From assembly GCA_018336075.1 (NCBI GenBank), contig JAGXRB010000098.1:38219-102218 (forward strand): 64,000 nt of DNA, read 5' to 3'. A program made the position numbers and the translations under genes. The stretch's first letter is position 1; every line of letters begins with the position of its first letter. The notes under the pieces are model-generated. The model saw only the letters and a program-made list of their open reading frames with translations, was not told the DNA's origin and did no database searches. This stretch comes from Bacteroidota bacterium. Its GTDB lineage: Bacteria; Bacteroidota; Bacteroidia; Bacteroidales; F082. Below are positions 35,837 through 44,096 of the stretch, piece after piece.

Positions 35837-37507
35837 TTATTTGATGTAAGATTGTTCGTGAACACCTGAAACAGCCCTGCCCGAAGGATCGATCATATTT
35901 TTGAATGATGCATCCCAGGCAAGTGCTTCCGGTGTGCTACAAGCTACTGAAGGCACTGAAGGCACGCAAGTTGCAGCAGAATCAGATGGGAAATGCTCAC
36001 TAAAAATGGATCTGTAATAGTATTCTTCCTTGCTTTGTGGCGTATTGATGGGAAAACGGAATTTTGCACTTGCCATTTCTTCATCTGTTATAAGTTCTGC
36101 AACAAGGTTTTTCAGACTGTCGATCCAATTGTAACCAACGCCATCCGAAAACTGTTCTTTTTGTCGCCATACAACACTTTCAGGCAGATAATCTTCAAAA
36201 GCTTTCCGAAGCACCCATTTTTCCATACGTCCGTTGCCGGCCATTTTATCGGTTGGGTTTATGCGCATTGCCACATCCATAAACTCTTTATCAAGGAAAG
36301 GAACACGGCCTTCGACGCCCCAGGAAGCGAGTGATTTATTGGCTCTCAGGCAGTCATAAAGGTGAAGTTTACTTAGTTTTCTTACTGTTTCTTCATGAAA
36401 AGCATTCGCATTTGGCGCTTTATGGAAATATAAATATCCGCCGAAAATCTCATCAGCGCCTTCTCCGGAAAGAACCATTTTTATACCCATTGATTTGATA
36501 ACCCGTGCGAGTAAATACATCGGGGTTGAAGCTCTGACAGTGGTAACATCATAGGTTTCGATATGATAAATAACATCTCGTAAAGCATCAAGTCCTTCCT
36601 GAACTGTGAAATTGACTTCGTGATGCACTGTCCCAAGATGGTCGGCAACTTTACGGGCTGCAGCCAGATCGGGCGAACCCTGCAATCCGATGGCAAAACT
36701 ATGCAAACGCGGCCACCAGGCTTGTTGTTCGTCGTCTGTTTCAATACGTTTTGGGGCAAAACGGGTGGCAACAGCAGAAATTATTGATGAGTCCAAACCA
36801 CCGGAAAGCAATACACCATAAGGAACATCAGACATAAGCTGACGGTGAACTGCGGCTTCAAGGGCTTCGCGGAGTTCTTTTATATCGGTCGTATTGTCTT
36901 TTACGTTTTCAAAACTTGTCCAATTGCGTTGATACCATTTTTTCACCACCCCATCTTTACTTGAAAGATAATGCCCGGGAGGAAATTCTTCAATTTTGCT
37001 GCATACACCTTCAAGGGCTTTCAGTTCGGAAGAAACATAGAAATTTCCGAATTTGTCCCAACCCATATATAAAGGTATAATTCCGATATGGTCGCGGGCG
37101 ATGAGGTAGGAGTTGTCGCTTTTGTCATAGAGGGCAAAAGCAAAAATTCCATTAAGGTCCTCCAAAAAATCAGTGCCTTTTTCATTGTATAAAGCAAGAA
37201 TGATTTCACAGTCGGATTCTGTCTGAAAAGCATAAGGTTTTTTGAGCTCAGTGCGCAAAAGCATATGATTATAGATTTCTCCATTCACAGCAAGCACAAG
37301 GTTTTTATCGCTGCTGTACAATGGCTGACCACCCGATATGGGATCAACGATTGCAAGCCTTTCATGTGCCATAAGCACTTTTTCGCCATAGTACATTCCA
37401 GACCAGTCCGGTCCGCGATGCCGAACTTTTTTTGACATATCAAGTATCTGAGGCCTTATCAGATGAGGCTCCGTTTTCAGATCAAAAACACAAACAATTC
37501 CACACAT
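35837..37507 (-). CDS. asnB: Asparagine synthetase B, glutamine-hydrolysing
   Basis: A 556-residue cytoplasmic enzyme making asparagine from aspartate, ATP and glutamine. The N-terminal amidotransferase has the nucleophile Cys2 (MCGIVCVF), HRGPDWSG, and EIYNH. The synthetase domain has the PP-loop LLSGGLDSSIISA and the VLSGEGADEIFGGY motif. The C-terminal tail is extended and rich in Ser/Pro/Ala. It is AsnB-like in length (E. coli 554). An alternating TATATATAT tract lies just before the start codon. Confidence 0.94.
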   Translation of the reverse strand: MCGIVCVFDLKTEPHLIRPQILDMSKKVRHRGPDWSGMYYGEKVLMAHERLAIVDPISGGQPLYSSDKNLVLAVNGEIYNHMLLRTELKKPYAFQTESDCEIILALYNEKGTDFLEDLNGIFAFALYDKSDNSYLIARDHIGIIPLYMGWDKFGNFYVSSELKALEGVCSKIEEFPPGHYLSSKDGVVKKWYQRNWTSFENVKDNTTDIKELREALEAAVHRQLMSDVPYGVLLSGGLDSSIISAVATRFAPKRIETDDEQQAWWPRLHSFAIGLQGSPDLAAARKVADHLGTVHHEVNFTVQEGLDALRDVIYHIETYDVTTVRASTPMYLLARVIKSMGIKMVLSGEGADEIFGGYLYFHKAPNANAFHEETVRKLSKLHLYDCLRANKSLASWGVEGRVPFLDKEFMDVAMRINPTDKMAGNGRMEKWVLRKAFEDYLPESVVWRQKEQFSDGVGYNWIDSLKNLVAELITDEEMASAKFRFPINTPQSKEEYYYRSIFSEHFPSDSAATCVPSVPSVACSTPEALAWDASFKNMIDPSGRAVSGVHEQSYIK

Positions 37508-37724
37508 ATGTATATATATATTTGAATAACAGCCCGCAAAAATAGCATTTCACTGACATATGGCGCTGTTTTTATTCAGGATTATTCGTTTATAGCAAAT
37601 ATGATGGGTATTTGTTTTATCTCTTACAGCCGGCAATCAATAAAGCTCAGACTTTTTAAAAGAAAAACATCATGTTGAATCAGTTAATTTACTGAATATA
37701 ACTACCGAAGTTGTGTTTTTACCA

Positions 37725-38558
37725 TCAAGACATGACAGCGGTTAAACGCACGACATTTTTTGCAAGAGCTTCATTTCCTGTGAATTGTATTTGATCCAGA
37801 TATTTACCTTTATCCCGGTCGGTATTGGTGAACAAAATCCAACCGATGGATGCAGGGATCTTTACAGAGGTGTGCGCCTCATCAGTTAAGTTTTCATGAA
37901 ATTCCCAATGCGATCCATAGTTTATCAAACGTTTGCGCAATCTTATTTCACCTGTGATTTCTACCTCTAACAGCTGTTCAGTAATTGAAAGAGCGCTTCT
38001 GTTCAGTTGTTCCGGAAGGCCTAAAAGCAAGGTTTCATATAAAGGTGTAAGAAAACGCTCCGACATTAAAAGGTTTCTTCCGGATGCAAGCCGCATCTGC
38101 ATTTGATGATGCCATTTTTCTGTATAGTCGCGTGCAACATCAAACCAGTTAGGTGATTTTTCCTGACCAGCCCACGAAACAGAGAAAAGCGCATCATCCT
38201 CGGGCTTAAGCCTGCAATAAAGCTCATAAACTTCCTGCTCATACTTTTTAAGCATCTCAACCAAAACTCTTGAGCTAAGACGCCTTGTTGCAACAATCCA
38301 TTCAAAGTTTTTTTGCTGAATAAATTCTACAAGTTCGTGATGGTTTTGCGGAACTATTGCTTCTGCCTCAAAAAAGTGGTCTCGCTGCATTGAAATTCGT
38401 CGCAGACAACCGTCAACTAAATGGGATGCCAAATCTTTAATGGAGCGCCCGTCGATCGGCGAAGGCAATAACCATTCGTCTGGTTTGAGATCAGCTAAAA
38501 AGTAAATGAGTTCTTGATTGAGATCCTGAAAGAGATGAAGCGTTTCAATTGGTTTCAT
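37725..38558 (-). CDS. DinB-like / maleylpyruvate isomerase N-terminal family protein
   Basis: A 277-residue soluble protein. The N-terminal half is a four-helix bundle of the DinB/MDMPI_N superfamily: LNQELIYFLADLKPDEWLLPS, then GRSIKDLASHLVDG, where the histidine is a typical metal ligand, and a further histidine in EKWHHQMQMRLA. Members are thiol-dependent, metal-binding enzymes. The substrate is unknown. The promoter should lie in the 400-base region shared with the cytochrome island. Confidence 0.75.
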   Translation of the reverse strand: MKPIETLHLFQDLNQELIYFLADLKPDEWLLPSPIDGRSIKDLASHLVDGCLRRISMQRDHFFEAEAIVPQNHHELVEFIQQKNFEWIVATRRLSSRVLVEMLKKYEQEVYELYCRLKPEDDALFSVSWAGQEKSPNWFDVARDYTEKWHHQMQMRLASGRNLLMSERFLTPLYETLLLGLPEQLNRSALSITEQLLEVEITGEIRLRKRLINYGSHWEFHENLTDEAHTSVKIPASIGWILFTNTDRDKGKYLDQIQFTGNEALAKNVVRLTAVMS

Positions 38559-38794
38559 GGGCAGCTGTGTAAAACTAAGCGGGCAAATTTAAGTAAATCT
38601 TTATAGGATTGAGGCAAATTCAGACATTTTTAAAGCGACCAAGTTGTTTTTTATCGTTAAAACTCTTTAAGTTTTTTTAACATTTATAACGTTTTTTAAC
38701 AAAACGCAACTTTAACGGAAATTTCGAGCTTAATTTCTGGATTATTTATAAATAATTGTAAAACAATTGTATACAAAATAAATTCGTAATAAAA

Positions 38795-38828
38795 TTGATG
38801 TAGATCAACTAATAAGATTATCTACATC
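38795..38828 (+). promoter_or_regulatory. FNR/CRP-type operator with nested inverted repeat
   Basis: TTGATGTAGATCAA (38795-38808) fits TTGAT-N4-ATCAA exactly, the FNR consensus. Overlapping it, GATGTAGAT (38797-38805) is mirrored by ATCTACATC (38820-38828), which would place a second related half-site one to two helical turns downstream. It lies about 150 bases ahead of the first multiheme cytochrome. Confidence 0.6.
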
Positions 38829-38862
38829 GCTAAAAAATCAAGCAAATCTCATTAAAACGCGC

Positions 38863-38893
38863 TTGTCGGATTTGTTAATAAGTCTTAAACTTG
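38863..38893 (+). promoter_or_regulatory. Putative promoter for the hexaheme lipoprotein gene
   Basis: TTG (38863-38865), 20 bases, then TAAACTTG (38886-38893), one mismatch from TAnnTTTG. Predicted transcription start is about 38899, giving the FNR-type site a position near -98. Confidence 0.35.
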
Positions 38894-38954
38894 CAGAGTA
38901 AATAGTGAAGAACCAAAAACTATTAAGAAAAGACTTTATCAAATTTAATATTTT

Positions 38955-40022
38955 ATGAAAATGATGAGAAAAATAAGTATGATGATCGCCATGATAATGG
39001 TCGCATCTTTGACATTTATGTCATGTACTAAGGAAGGTCCTGCTGGTTTACCAGGTAAGGATGGAAAAGATGGAACAAATGGTACTAACGGTATCAACGG
39101 ACAAGACGGCACTGCTGGTTGTATCGCCTGCCATGACAACAGTCAGGTTAATTTTGCTGTTACACAACAGTGGGAAATGTCTAAACATGCCACCGGTGGC
39201 TTGTATGTGCGCAACTCAAATAACTGCGCTGGTTGTCACACAAGTCAGGGTTTCCGCGAAATGATTGCAGCTGCAACTCCAAATGCCAACACCGCCGGAA
39301 CAATTCAAAACCCAGTTCCACCGAACTGCTACACTTGCCACAACATTCACTCAACCTACTCACCTGCTGACTGGTCACTAGCTACAACAGCTAATGTCAC
39401 CCTTCGCATCAAGCCTGAGGCAACACATGATTTTGGAAAAGGTAATCTTTGCGCTACCTGTCATCAGCCACGTATTCCAAGTCCAATGCCTGTTGTAGGC
39501 GGCCCAGATATTACTATTACAAGTGCAAACTGGGGACCTCACTACGGTGCTCAAGCTACGATTGTATCCGGTAAAGGTGGTGTTGAATTCGGAACCGGAT
39601 ATACCAACTCTTTCCATACTGCTGGCGTTGCTAACAGTTGTGTTGGTTGCCACGGCGGTGATGCTAACGGTATCAATGGTGGTGGACATATGTTCAATTT
39701 AGGGTATACAACTTCTACTGGTGCTGATGCTGTTATCACAACTACATGCACAAGCTGTCATACAGATGCAACATCACTTAATGCACTCATGGCTCTGAAG
39801 AAAGAGGAACTCAATACATTGTTATTGCAACTTAGACTAAGACTAAAAGATATTGGTATTATGCATGCAACCACTGACCGCATTGTTCCAGGAACATGGA
39901 CATCAGCCCAGGCAGGTGCTTTCATTAACCACAACCTTGTTAAGTATGATCACAGTAATGGTGTTCACAACTTCCCATATGCCAAGAAACTTCTTGAAAA
40001 CTCCCTTGCTGCCATTCAGTAA
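38955..40022 (+). CDS. Hexaheme c-type cytochrome lipoprotein with collagen-like spacer
   Basis: A 355-residue lipoprotein; lipobox TFMSC puts the lipidated residue at Cys24. Residues 28-55 are nine Gly-X-Y triplets (GPA GLP GKD GKD GTN GTN GIN GQD GTA), a collagen-like spacer. Six CXXCH heme sites follow: CIACH (56-60), CAGCH, CYTCH, CATCH, CVGCH and CTSCH. The end, YDHSNGVHNFPYAKKLL, is typical of multiheme respiratory cytochromes. Additional histidines can supply bis-His ligation. It is the first gene of the island and is expected to transfer electrons at the outer membrane or cell surface (inference). Confidence 0.88.
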   Translation: MKMMRKISMMIAMIMVASLTFMSCTKEGPAGLPGKDGKDGTNGTNGINGQDGTAGCIACHDNSQVNFAVTQQWEMSKHATGGLYVRNSNNCAGCHTSQGFREMIAAATPNANTAGTIQNPVPPNCYTCHNIHSTYSPADWSLATTANVTLRIKPEATHDFGKGNLCATCHQPRIPSPMPVVGGPDITITSANWGPHYGAQATIVSGKGGVEFGTGYTNSFHTAGVANSCVGCHGGDANGINGGGHMFNLGYTTSTGADAVITTTCTSCHTDATSLNALMALKKEELNTLLLQLRLRLKDIGIMHATTDRIVPGTWTSAQAGAFINHNLVKYDHSNGVHNFPYAKKLLENSLAAIQ

Positions 40023-40043
40023 GCTTTAAAAATATCGCTTCAG

Positions 40044-40080
40044 TTGAGCAGGCTTCGGGAACGGAACCTGCTCAATTGTT
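40044..40080 (+). terminator. Hairpin after the hexaheme cytochrome gene
   Basis: TTGAGCAGG (40044-40052) pairs with CCTGCTCAA (40067-40075) and is followed by a short TTGTT. It could be a weak terminator or attenuator separating the first gene from the rest. Confidence 0.5.
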
Positions 40081-40200
40081 GTCAGAAAACAGTAAATCAA
40101 ACTAACTACTCAAGTTGAATTTAGTCTTAAAATCAGTCAGAATAATTTTTAAGAGTATCTTTACAGCTAACATAATCGATTAATCATTAATAATAATATT

Positions 40201-40584
40201 ATGAAATCACGGCAAATACTTGCGATTTTTACACTGCTTTTGGCCGGTTTACTCACATCATGTGAGTATGAATTCATCGTTCCTGATGTGCCGGTAATTG
40301 ACCCAGAAGTACCCATCAAATTTTCAGAGCAAATTGTACCAATTTTCACGAGTGGTAATGCATGTACAGCCTGCCATAAAACAGGAAGCACTCCACCGGA
40401 TTTAACAGCCGATAGAGCCTACAATGCAATAGTTCCTGCTCTTGTCAATACAGCCGATCCTGAATCAAGCAGTATTTATTGGTATGCTCACCCAAATTCA
40501 AGCTCCCATAGCTGGAAAAAGTATTCTGCTGCTGAAGCGGCCATAATTCTGGAGTGGATCAAACAAGGAGCGAAAAATAATTAA
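40201..40584 (+). CDS. Monoheme c-type cytochrome lipoprotein
   Basis: A 127-residue lipoprotein with lipobox LLTSC (Cys21) and one heme site, CTACH. The flanking FSEQIVPIFTSGNAC and the C-terminal AAEAAIILEWIKQGA helix are class I cytochrome features. No methionine follows the heme motif at all, so the sixth ligand is probably a histidine (candidates in YAHPNSSSHSW) or absent. It is 12 bases before the DUF5777 gene and probably in its operon. Confidence 0.85.
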   Translation: MKSRQILAIFTLLLAGLLTSCEYEFIVPDVPVIDPEVPIKFSEQIVPIFTSGNACTACHKTGSTPPDLTADRAYNAIVPALVNTADPESSSIYWYAHPNSSSHSWKKYSAAEAAIILEWIKQGAKNN

Positions 40585-40596
40585 TACCTAATAGAC

Positions 40597-41478
40597 ATGA
40601 AAAAGACTCTTTATATAATGATCATGATGTTGGTTTTTGGCCTAACAGGTATTGCTCAAGACGAAACATCCGAGCCGGCAAAGGAAAAGGACAGACCTGT
40701 CAGACCACCATTCCAGAGTGGGTATCTCATCGATAATCAAACTACCTATATCCCATCACAGGGGACACTTGAGTATGTGATTCAACATAAGTTCGGCAAC
40801 ATGAATAATGGGTTTTCTGATCTTTTCGGTTTATATGCTCCCGGAGCAAATGTCCGTATGGTCATGAATTATGTGGTCATGAAAAACGTTCAGGTTGGAT
40901 ACGGTCTTACACGTTTGAATATGTACAGCGACTTTAACGCGAAATGGACAATTCTTGAACAAACGAGAAACAATACTATTCCAGTAGCTGTTGGTTTGTA
41001 TGGCAATATCGCAATCGATGGACGCAATGAAAAAGCATTTGGAAAAGATTATGCTTTTACAAACAGATTGTCCTATTTTTCTCAATTGATCGTTGGCAGA
41101 AAAGTAAACGATTGGTTGTCTGTACAAGCGAATGTAAGCTTTACGCATTTCAACAAAACTGATTCTCTGATTGACCATGATAAAATTTCTGTTGGGATTA
41201 ATGGTCGTGCGCAATTTTCACCACAGTCGTCAATCCTTTTCCAGTATGATGTACCACTGAAAATTCAAGGAATTGCTGAACACAGAGAATTTACAAACCC
41301 ATCAAAACCAAACCTTGGAATAGGATGGGAAATATCTACAAGCACACACGCATTTCATCTTTTTGTTTCAACAGCCGGCGCAATTGTACCGCAGCACAAT
41401 GCGATGTACAACAACAATGACTGGACTAAAGGAGAACTGATGTTTGGGTTTTCAATTACCCGACTTTGGAGTTTTTAA
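40597..41478 (+). CDS. DUF5777 family outer-membrane beta-barrel protein
   Basis: A 293-residue exported protein with signal peptide MKKTLYIMIMMLVFGLTGIAQ, an acidic/basic linker, and alternating hydrophobic strands through the C-terminal aromatic residues (LMFGFSITRLWSF, a typical barrel end). It resembles the DUF5777 family, which often sits beside c-type cytochrome and YceI genes in Bacteroidota. The short length allows perhaps 12-14 strands. It may carry cytochromes across the outer membrane as a porin, but that is inference. The gene lies between lipoprotein and soluble cytochrome genes. Confidence 0.75.
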   Translation: MKKTLYIMIMMLVFGLTGIAQDETSEPAKEKDRPVRPPFQSGYLIDNQTTYIPSQGTLEYVIQHKFGNMNNGFSDLFGLYAPGANVRMVMNYVVMKNVQVGYGLTRLNMYSDFNAKWTILEQTRNNTIPVAVGLYGNIAIDGRNEKAFGKDYAFTNRLSYFSQLIVGRKVNDWLSVQANVSFTHFNKTDSLIDHDKISVGINGRAQFSPQSSILFQYDVPLKIQGIAEHREFTNPSKPNLGIGWEISTSTHAFHLFVSTAGAIVPQHNAMYNNNDWTKGELMFGFSITRLWSF

Positions 41479-41507
41479 TATAATTAACCTCTAAAAAGGA
41501 AATCACT

Positions 41508-41924
41508 ATGAAAACAAAAATCATTATTTTAAGCATTATTTTTCTGGGATCAATGACTCTTATGTCATTAAGTTTTCCACAGGATCAGAAAAAAGGTCCT
41601 GCATGGGAAATTCCGGCAAAATACAAAAGCATGACTAACCCTGATAAAGGAGATGCTGATTCCGAGAAACTTGGAAAAGCACTTTATGCAAAACACTGCC
41701 GTTCATGTCATGGCAATACCGGGTTGGCTGATGGTCCAAAAGCTAAGAATCTTGAAACATGGCCAGGTGATTTTTCTGTTGCAAAATTCCATGCTGCTAC
41801 AGATGGTGAATTGTATTTTAAATCAATAATTGGACGTGATGAAATGCCTAATTTTGAAAAAAGCATACCAGATGAAGAGTCAAGATGGGCAATCATCAAT
41901 TATATCAGGACTTTTAAAAAGTAA
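41508..41924 (+). CDS. Monoheme cytochrome c, paralogue 1
   Basis: A 138-residue periplasmic cytochrome. A hydrophobic N-terminus (about 1-24) serves as signal or anchor; the heme site is CRSCH with G-x-x-G-x-A-D-G-P-K-A-K-N-L after it; the axial methionine is in GRDEMPNF; the C-terminal helix is SRWAIINYIRTFKK. An AAGGA Shine-Dalgarno-like sequence precedes the start, rare here. It is a tandem duplicate of the next gene and a plausible soluble carrier. Confidence 0.88.
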   Translation: MKTKIIILSIIFLGSMTLMSLSFPQDQKKGPAWEIPAKYKSMTNPDKGDADSEKLGKALYAKHCRSCHGNTGLADGPKAKNLETWPGDFSVAKFHAATDGELYFKSIIGRDEMPNFEKSIPDEESRWAIINYIRTFKK

Positions 41925-41930
41925 TCATTT

Positions 41931-41947
41931 TTGGCACAATTTTGGCA
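41931..41947 (+). promoter_or_regulatory. Sigma-54-like -24/-12 promoter
   Basis: TTGGCACAATTTTGGCA has the GG-N10-GC spacing of sigma-54 promoters and matches YTGGCAC at the -24 element. The -12 half, TGGCA, has one mismatch to TTGCW. It lies 31 bases before the start codon of the second cytochrome, so the start would fall close to +20. Confidence 0.4.
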
Positions 41948-41978
41948 TTAATTATTAACACACTTAAATTTATATGTT

Positions 41979-42398
41979 ATGAGAACTAAAATCTTTTATT
42001 TAGTATTAATCTTTGTTGGTTCGATGGCTTTCACAGCGTTCAACGTTCCACAGGATCAAAAAATTGGTGGCCCATGGGATATTCCGGCCAAGTACATCAG
42101 CATGAAGAACCCAAATAAAGCCGGTGACGCAGATGCAGAAAAACTAGGAAAAACCCTCTATGCTAAACATTGCCGTTCTTGCCACGGTAATGCCGGATTA
42201 GGTGATGGCCCAAAAGCTAAAAACCTTGAAACTTTCCCAGGCGATTTCTCAAGCGCAAAATTCCAGGCTTATAAAGATGGTGAATTGTATTTCATGTCTT
42301 ACATTGGCCGTGACGAAATGCCAAACTTTGAGAAAAACATTCCTGACGAAGAAAGTCGCTGGGCAATTGTCAGTTATATGAGATCACTGAAAAAATAA
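41979..42398 (+). CDS. Monoheme cytochrome c, paralogue 2
   Basis: A 139-residue periplasmic cytochrome closely similar to its neighbour over almost the whole length, including GPWDIPAKY, CRSCHGNAGLGDGPKAKNLE and GRDEMPNFEKNIPDEES (axial Met). Differences are concentrated in the signal segment and at residues 95-105. A sigma-54-like promoter lies just upstream, so this copy may be expressed separately. Duplicates may serve different redox partners or conditions. Confidence 0.88.
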   Translation: MRTKIFYLVLIFVGSMAFTAFNVPQDQKIGGPWDIPAKYISMKNPNKAGDADAEKLGKTLYAKHCRSCHGNAGLGDGPKAKNLETFPGDFSSAKFQAYKDGELYFMSYIGRDEMPNFEKNIPDEESRWAIVSYMRSLKK

Positions 42399-42439
42399 AA
42401 AATCTGTCTGCCAAAGGCTTAACAGTATTTGAATCAATG

Positions 42440-42495
42440 AAAGGTTTATAGCTCGGTTGTGACAGGATTACACCTAAAGTTATAAACCTTTTTTA
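42440..42495 (+). terminator. Terminator after the paired cytochrome genes
   Basis: AAAGGTTTATA (42440-42450) and TATAAACCTTT (42481-42491) form an 11-base stem around a 30-base loop, followed by a T-run. Confidence 0.6.
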
Positions 42496-42571
42496 TTTGC
42501 TTGAAAGCACAGTTCTTTCCTAAACTCTATCAGCCCATATCATGATACTATACACCAAATTTTAAGCATTT

Positions 42572-42585
42572 TTAATGTAAATCAA
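42572..42585 (+). promoter_or_regulatory. Possible second FNR-type site
   Basis: TTAATGTAAATCAA differs at one base from TTGAT-N4-ATCAA, and lies 11 bases before the ATG of the NapC-like gene. The position is unusual for activation, so its role is uncertain. Confidence 0.3.
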
Positions 42586-42596
42586 AACCAAAAATC

Positions 42597-44096
42597 ATGA
42601 AACTACCAAAACATTATTTTAGCTGGACAACTTTTCTCGGAGGATTAATTGCCGTGATATCCTTGTTCATGATAATTATCTTGTTTTTAGCTTCACTTGT
42701 TTTAGGTGTAGGAGATAATTATTCGGGGCTTTTTACATTTATCATACTGCCAGCAGTGATGATTGCCGGACTTGCACTAATGTTTATTGGCTTGATCAGA
42801 AGCAGAAAGAAAAGAAGGTTGCAATCGTCTGAAACCGCAAAGCTTCCAATCGTTGACTTCAATGATCCTAAACAGCGTATGATTGTTTTTGTTCTTACAA
42901 TAGGCTTGTCCGTTTTTGTAGTTTTATCTGCTTTGGGCGGCTATCAGGCTTTTCATTACACAGAATCTAATCAATTTTGTGGTACAGTTTGTCATTCTGT
43001 TATGGAGCCTGAATATACAGCTTATCAAGGATCTGCCCACGCAAGGGTAGATTGTGTTGAATGTCATGTTGGCTCCGGAGTAAATTGGTATGTAAAATCA
43101 AAACTGTCAGGATTATATCAGGTATACTCTGTCATGGCCAATGCATACCCGCGCCCGATTCCCACGCCTTTGCATGATTTACGTCCTGCTCAGGAAACCT
43201 GTGAAAAATGCCACTGGCCTGAGAAATTCTACGATAGAAAATTTGTTTTTCACAAACATTATCTTGCTGATGAGGAGAATACGGAGTGGGATATTGCAAT
43301 GGTTATGAAAACCGGACCCGCCTATCGGGCACTTGGATTGCAGGAGGGTATCCACTGGCACATCAATTCTAATGTAAAAATTGAATATGCCTCCACAAAT
43401 ATTAAAAGAGACACCATTATTTTAGTAAAATATACAGATTTGCTTTCAGGCGAAACCCATATTTATATGGATGAAACTTATCCTTTAAATCAGGATCAGA
43501 TTTCAAATCTTGAATTCAGAACCATGGATTGTTTAGATTGCCATAACAGACCATCACATGATTATAAATCTCCGCAAAGATTTTTTGACGATGCGATGAC
43601 TTCTGGAAAAATATCCAGCGACCTGCCTGATATTAAAGTAGCTGCTATGGATATACTTCGCAATGTGTTTCCAACAAAAGACAGCGCTTTCAGTTATATT
43701 GAAAGCGAGATTTATAGCTATTATGACATGCTCTACCCCGAATTGATGGAAACTGATAAGGAAACAATAGACAGAGCAATATTGGCAATTAAAGAAGGGT
43801 ACTCGAGAAATGTTTTTCCTTACATGAAGGCTGACTGGAAAGCTTACCCAAATTTTATGGGTCATATTGAAAACGATGGATGTTACCGCTGTCATAATGA
43901 TAGATTCAAAAGCAAAAGGCAGACCAGAACCATATCACGTGATTGTACACTCTGTCATCTTATAAAGCAACAAGGACCTCCGGGTGAAATGATGTATGCT
44001 ACAGGAAATGATTTTCTGGAGTTTGTACATCCAGTTGACATAAAAGGAAAATGGAAAACGATGTTTTGTGCGGAATGTCATAAAGAATTATACTAA
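42597..44096 (+). CDS. NapC/NirT-like heptaheme quinol dehydrogenase
   Basis: A 499-residue inner-membrane cytochrome. Three hydrophobic helices (about 12-38, 46-66, 95-116) precede a large periplasmic heme domain. Heme sites are CGTVCH (a CXXXCH variant, in FCGTVCHSVMEPE), CVECH, CEKCH, CLDCH, CYRCH, CTLCH and CAECH, seven in total. SVMEPE and the HARVDCVECH segment are NapC/NrfH-like features of quinol oxidation. It should pass electrons from the quinol pool to periplasmic cytochromes. It is longer than NapC (about 200 residues), with extra helices and hemes. It lies in its own segment, with promoter elements ahead. Confidence 0.87.
   Translation: MKLPKHYFSWTTFLGGLIAVISLFMIIILFLASLVLGVGDNYSGLFTFIILPAVMIAGLALMFIGLIRSRKKRRLQSSETAKLPIVDFNDPKQRMIVFVLTIGLSVFVVLSALGGYQAFHYTESNQFCGTVCHSVMEPEYTAYQGSAHARVDCVECHVGSGVNWYVKSKLSGLYQVYSVMANAYPRPIPTPLHDLRPAQETCEKCHWPEKFYDRKFVFHKHYLADEENTEWDIAMVMKTGPAYRALGLQEGIHWHINSNVKIEYASTNIKRDTIILVKYTDLLSGETHIYMDETYPLNQDQISNLEFRTMDCLDCHNRPSHDYKSPQRFFDDAMTSGKISSDLPDIKVAAMDILRNVFPTKDSAFSYIESEIYSYYDMLYPELMETDKETIDRAILAIKEGYSRNVFPYMKADWKAYPNFMGHIENDGCYRCHNDRFKSKRQTRTISRDCTLCHLIKQQGPPGEMMYATGNDFLEFVHPVDIKGKWKTMFCAECHKELY

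Larger units (their letters stand above)
38559..38954. other. Regulatory region between DinB-like gene and cytochrome island
   Basis: A 396-base AT-rich divergent gap. It contains the perfect FNR-type palindrome at 38795-38808, a wider inverted repeat ending at 38828, a likely promoter for the first cytochrome gene at 38863-38893, and TTGTATACAA just before the FNR site. No coding sequence is apparent. Confidence 0.6.

Noticed and set aside
37508-37530. TATATATATA tract just before asnB considered as a promoter element
   Set aside because: A simple repeat too close to the start codon and without the TAnnTTTG form.
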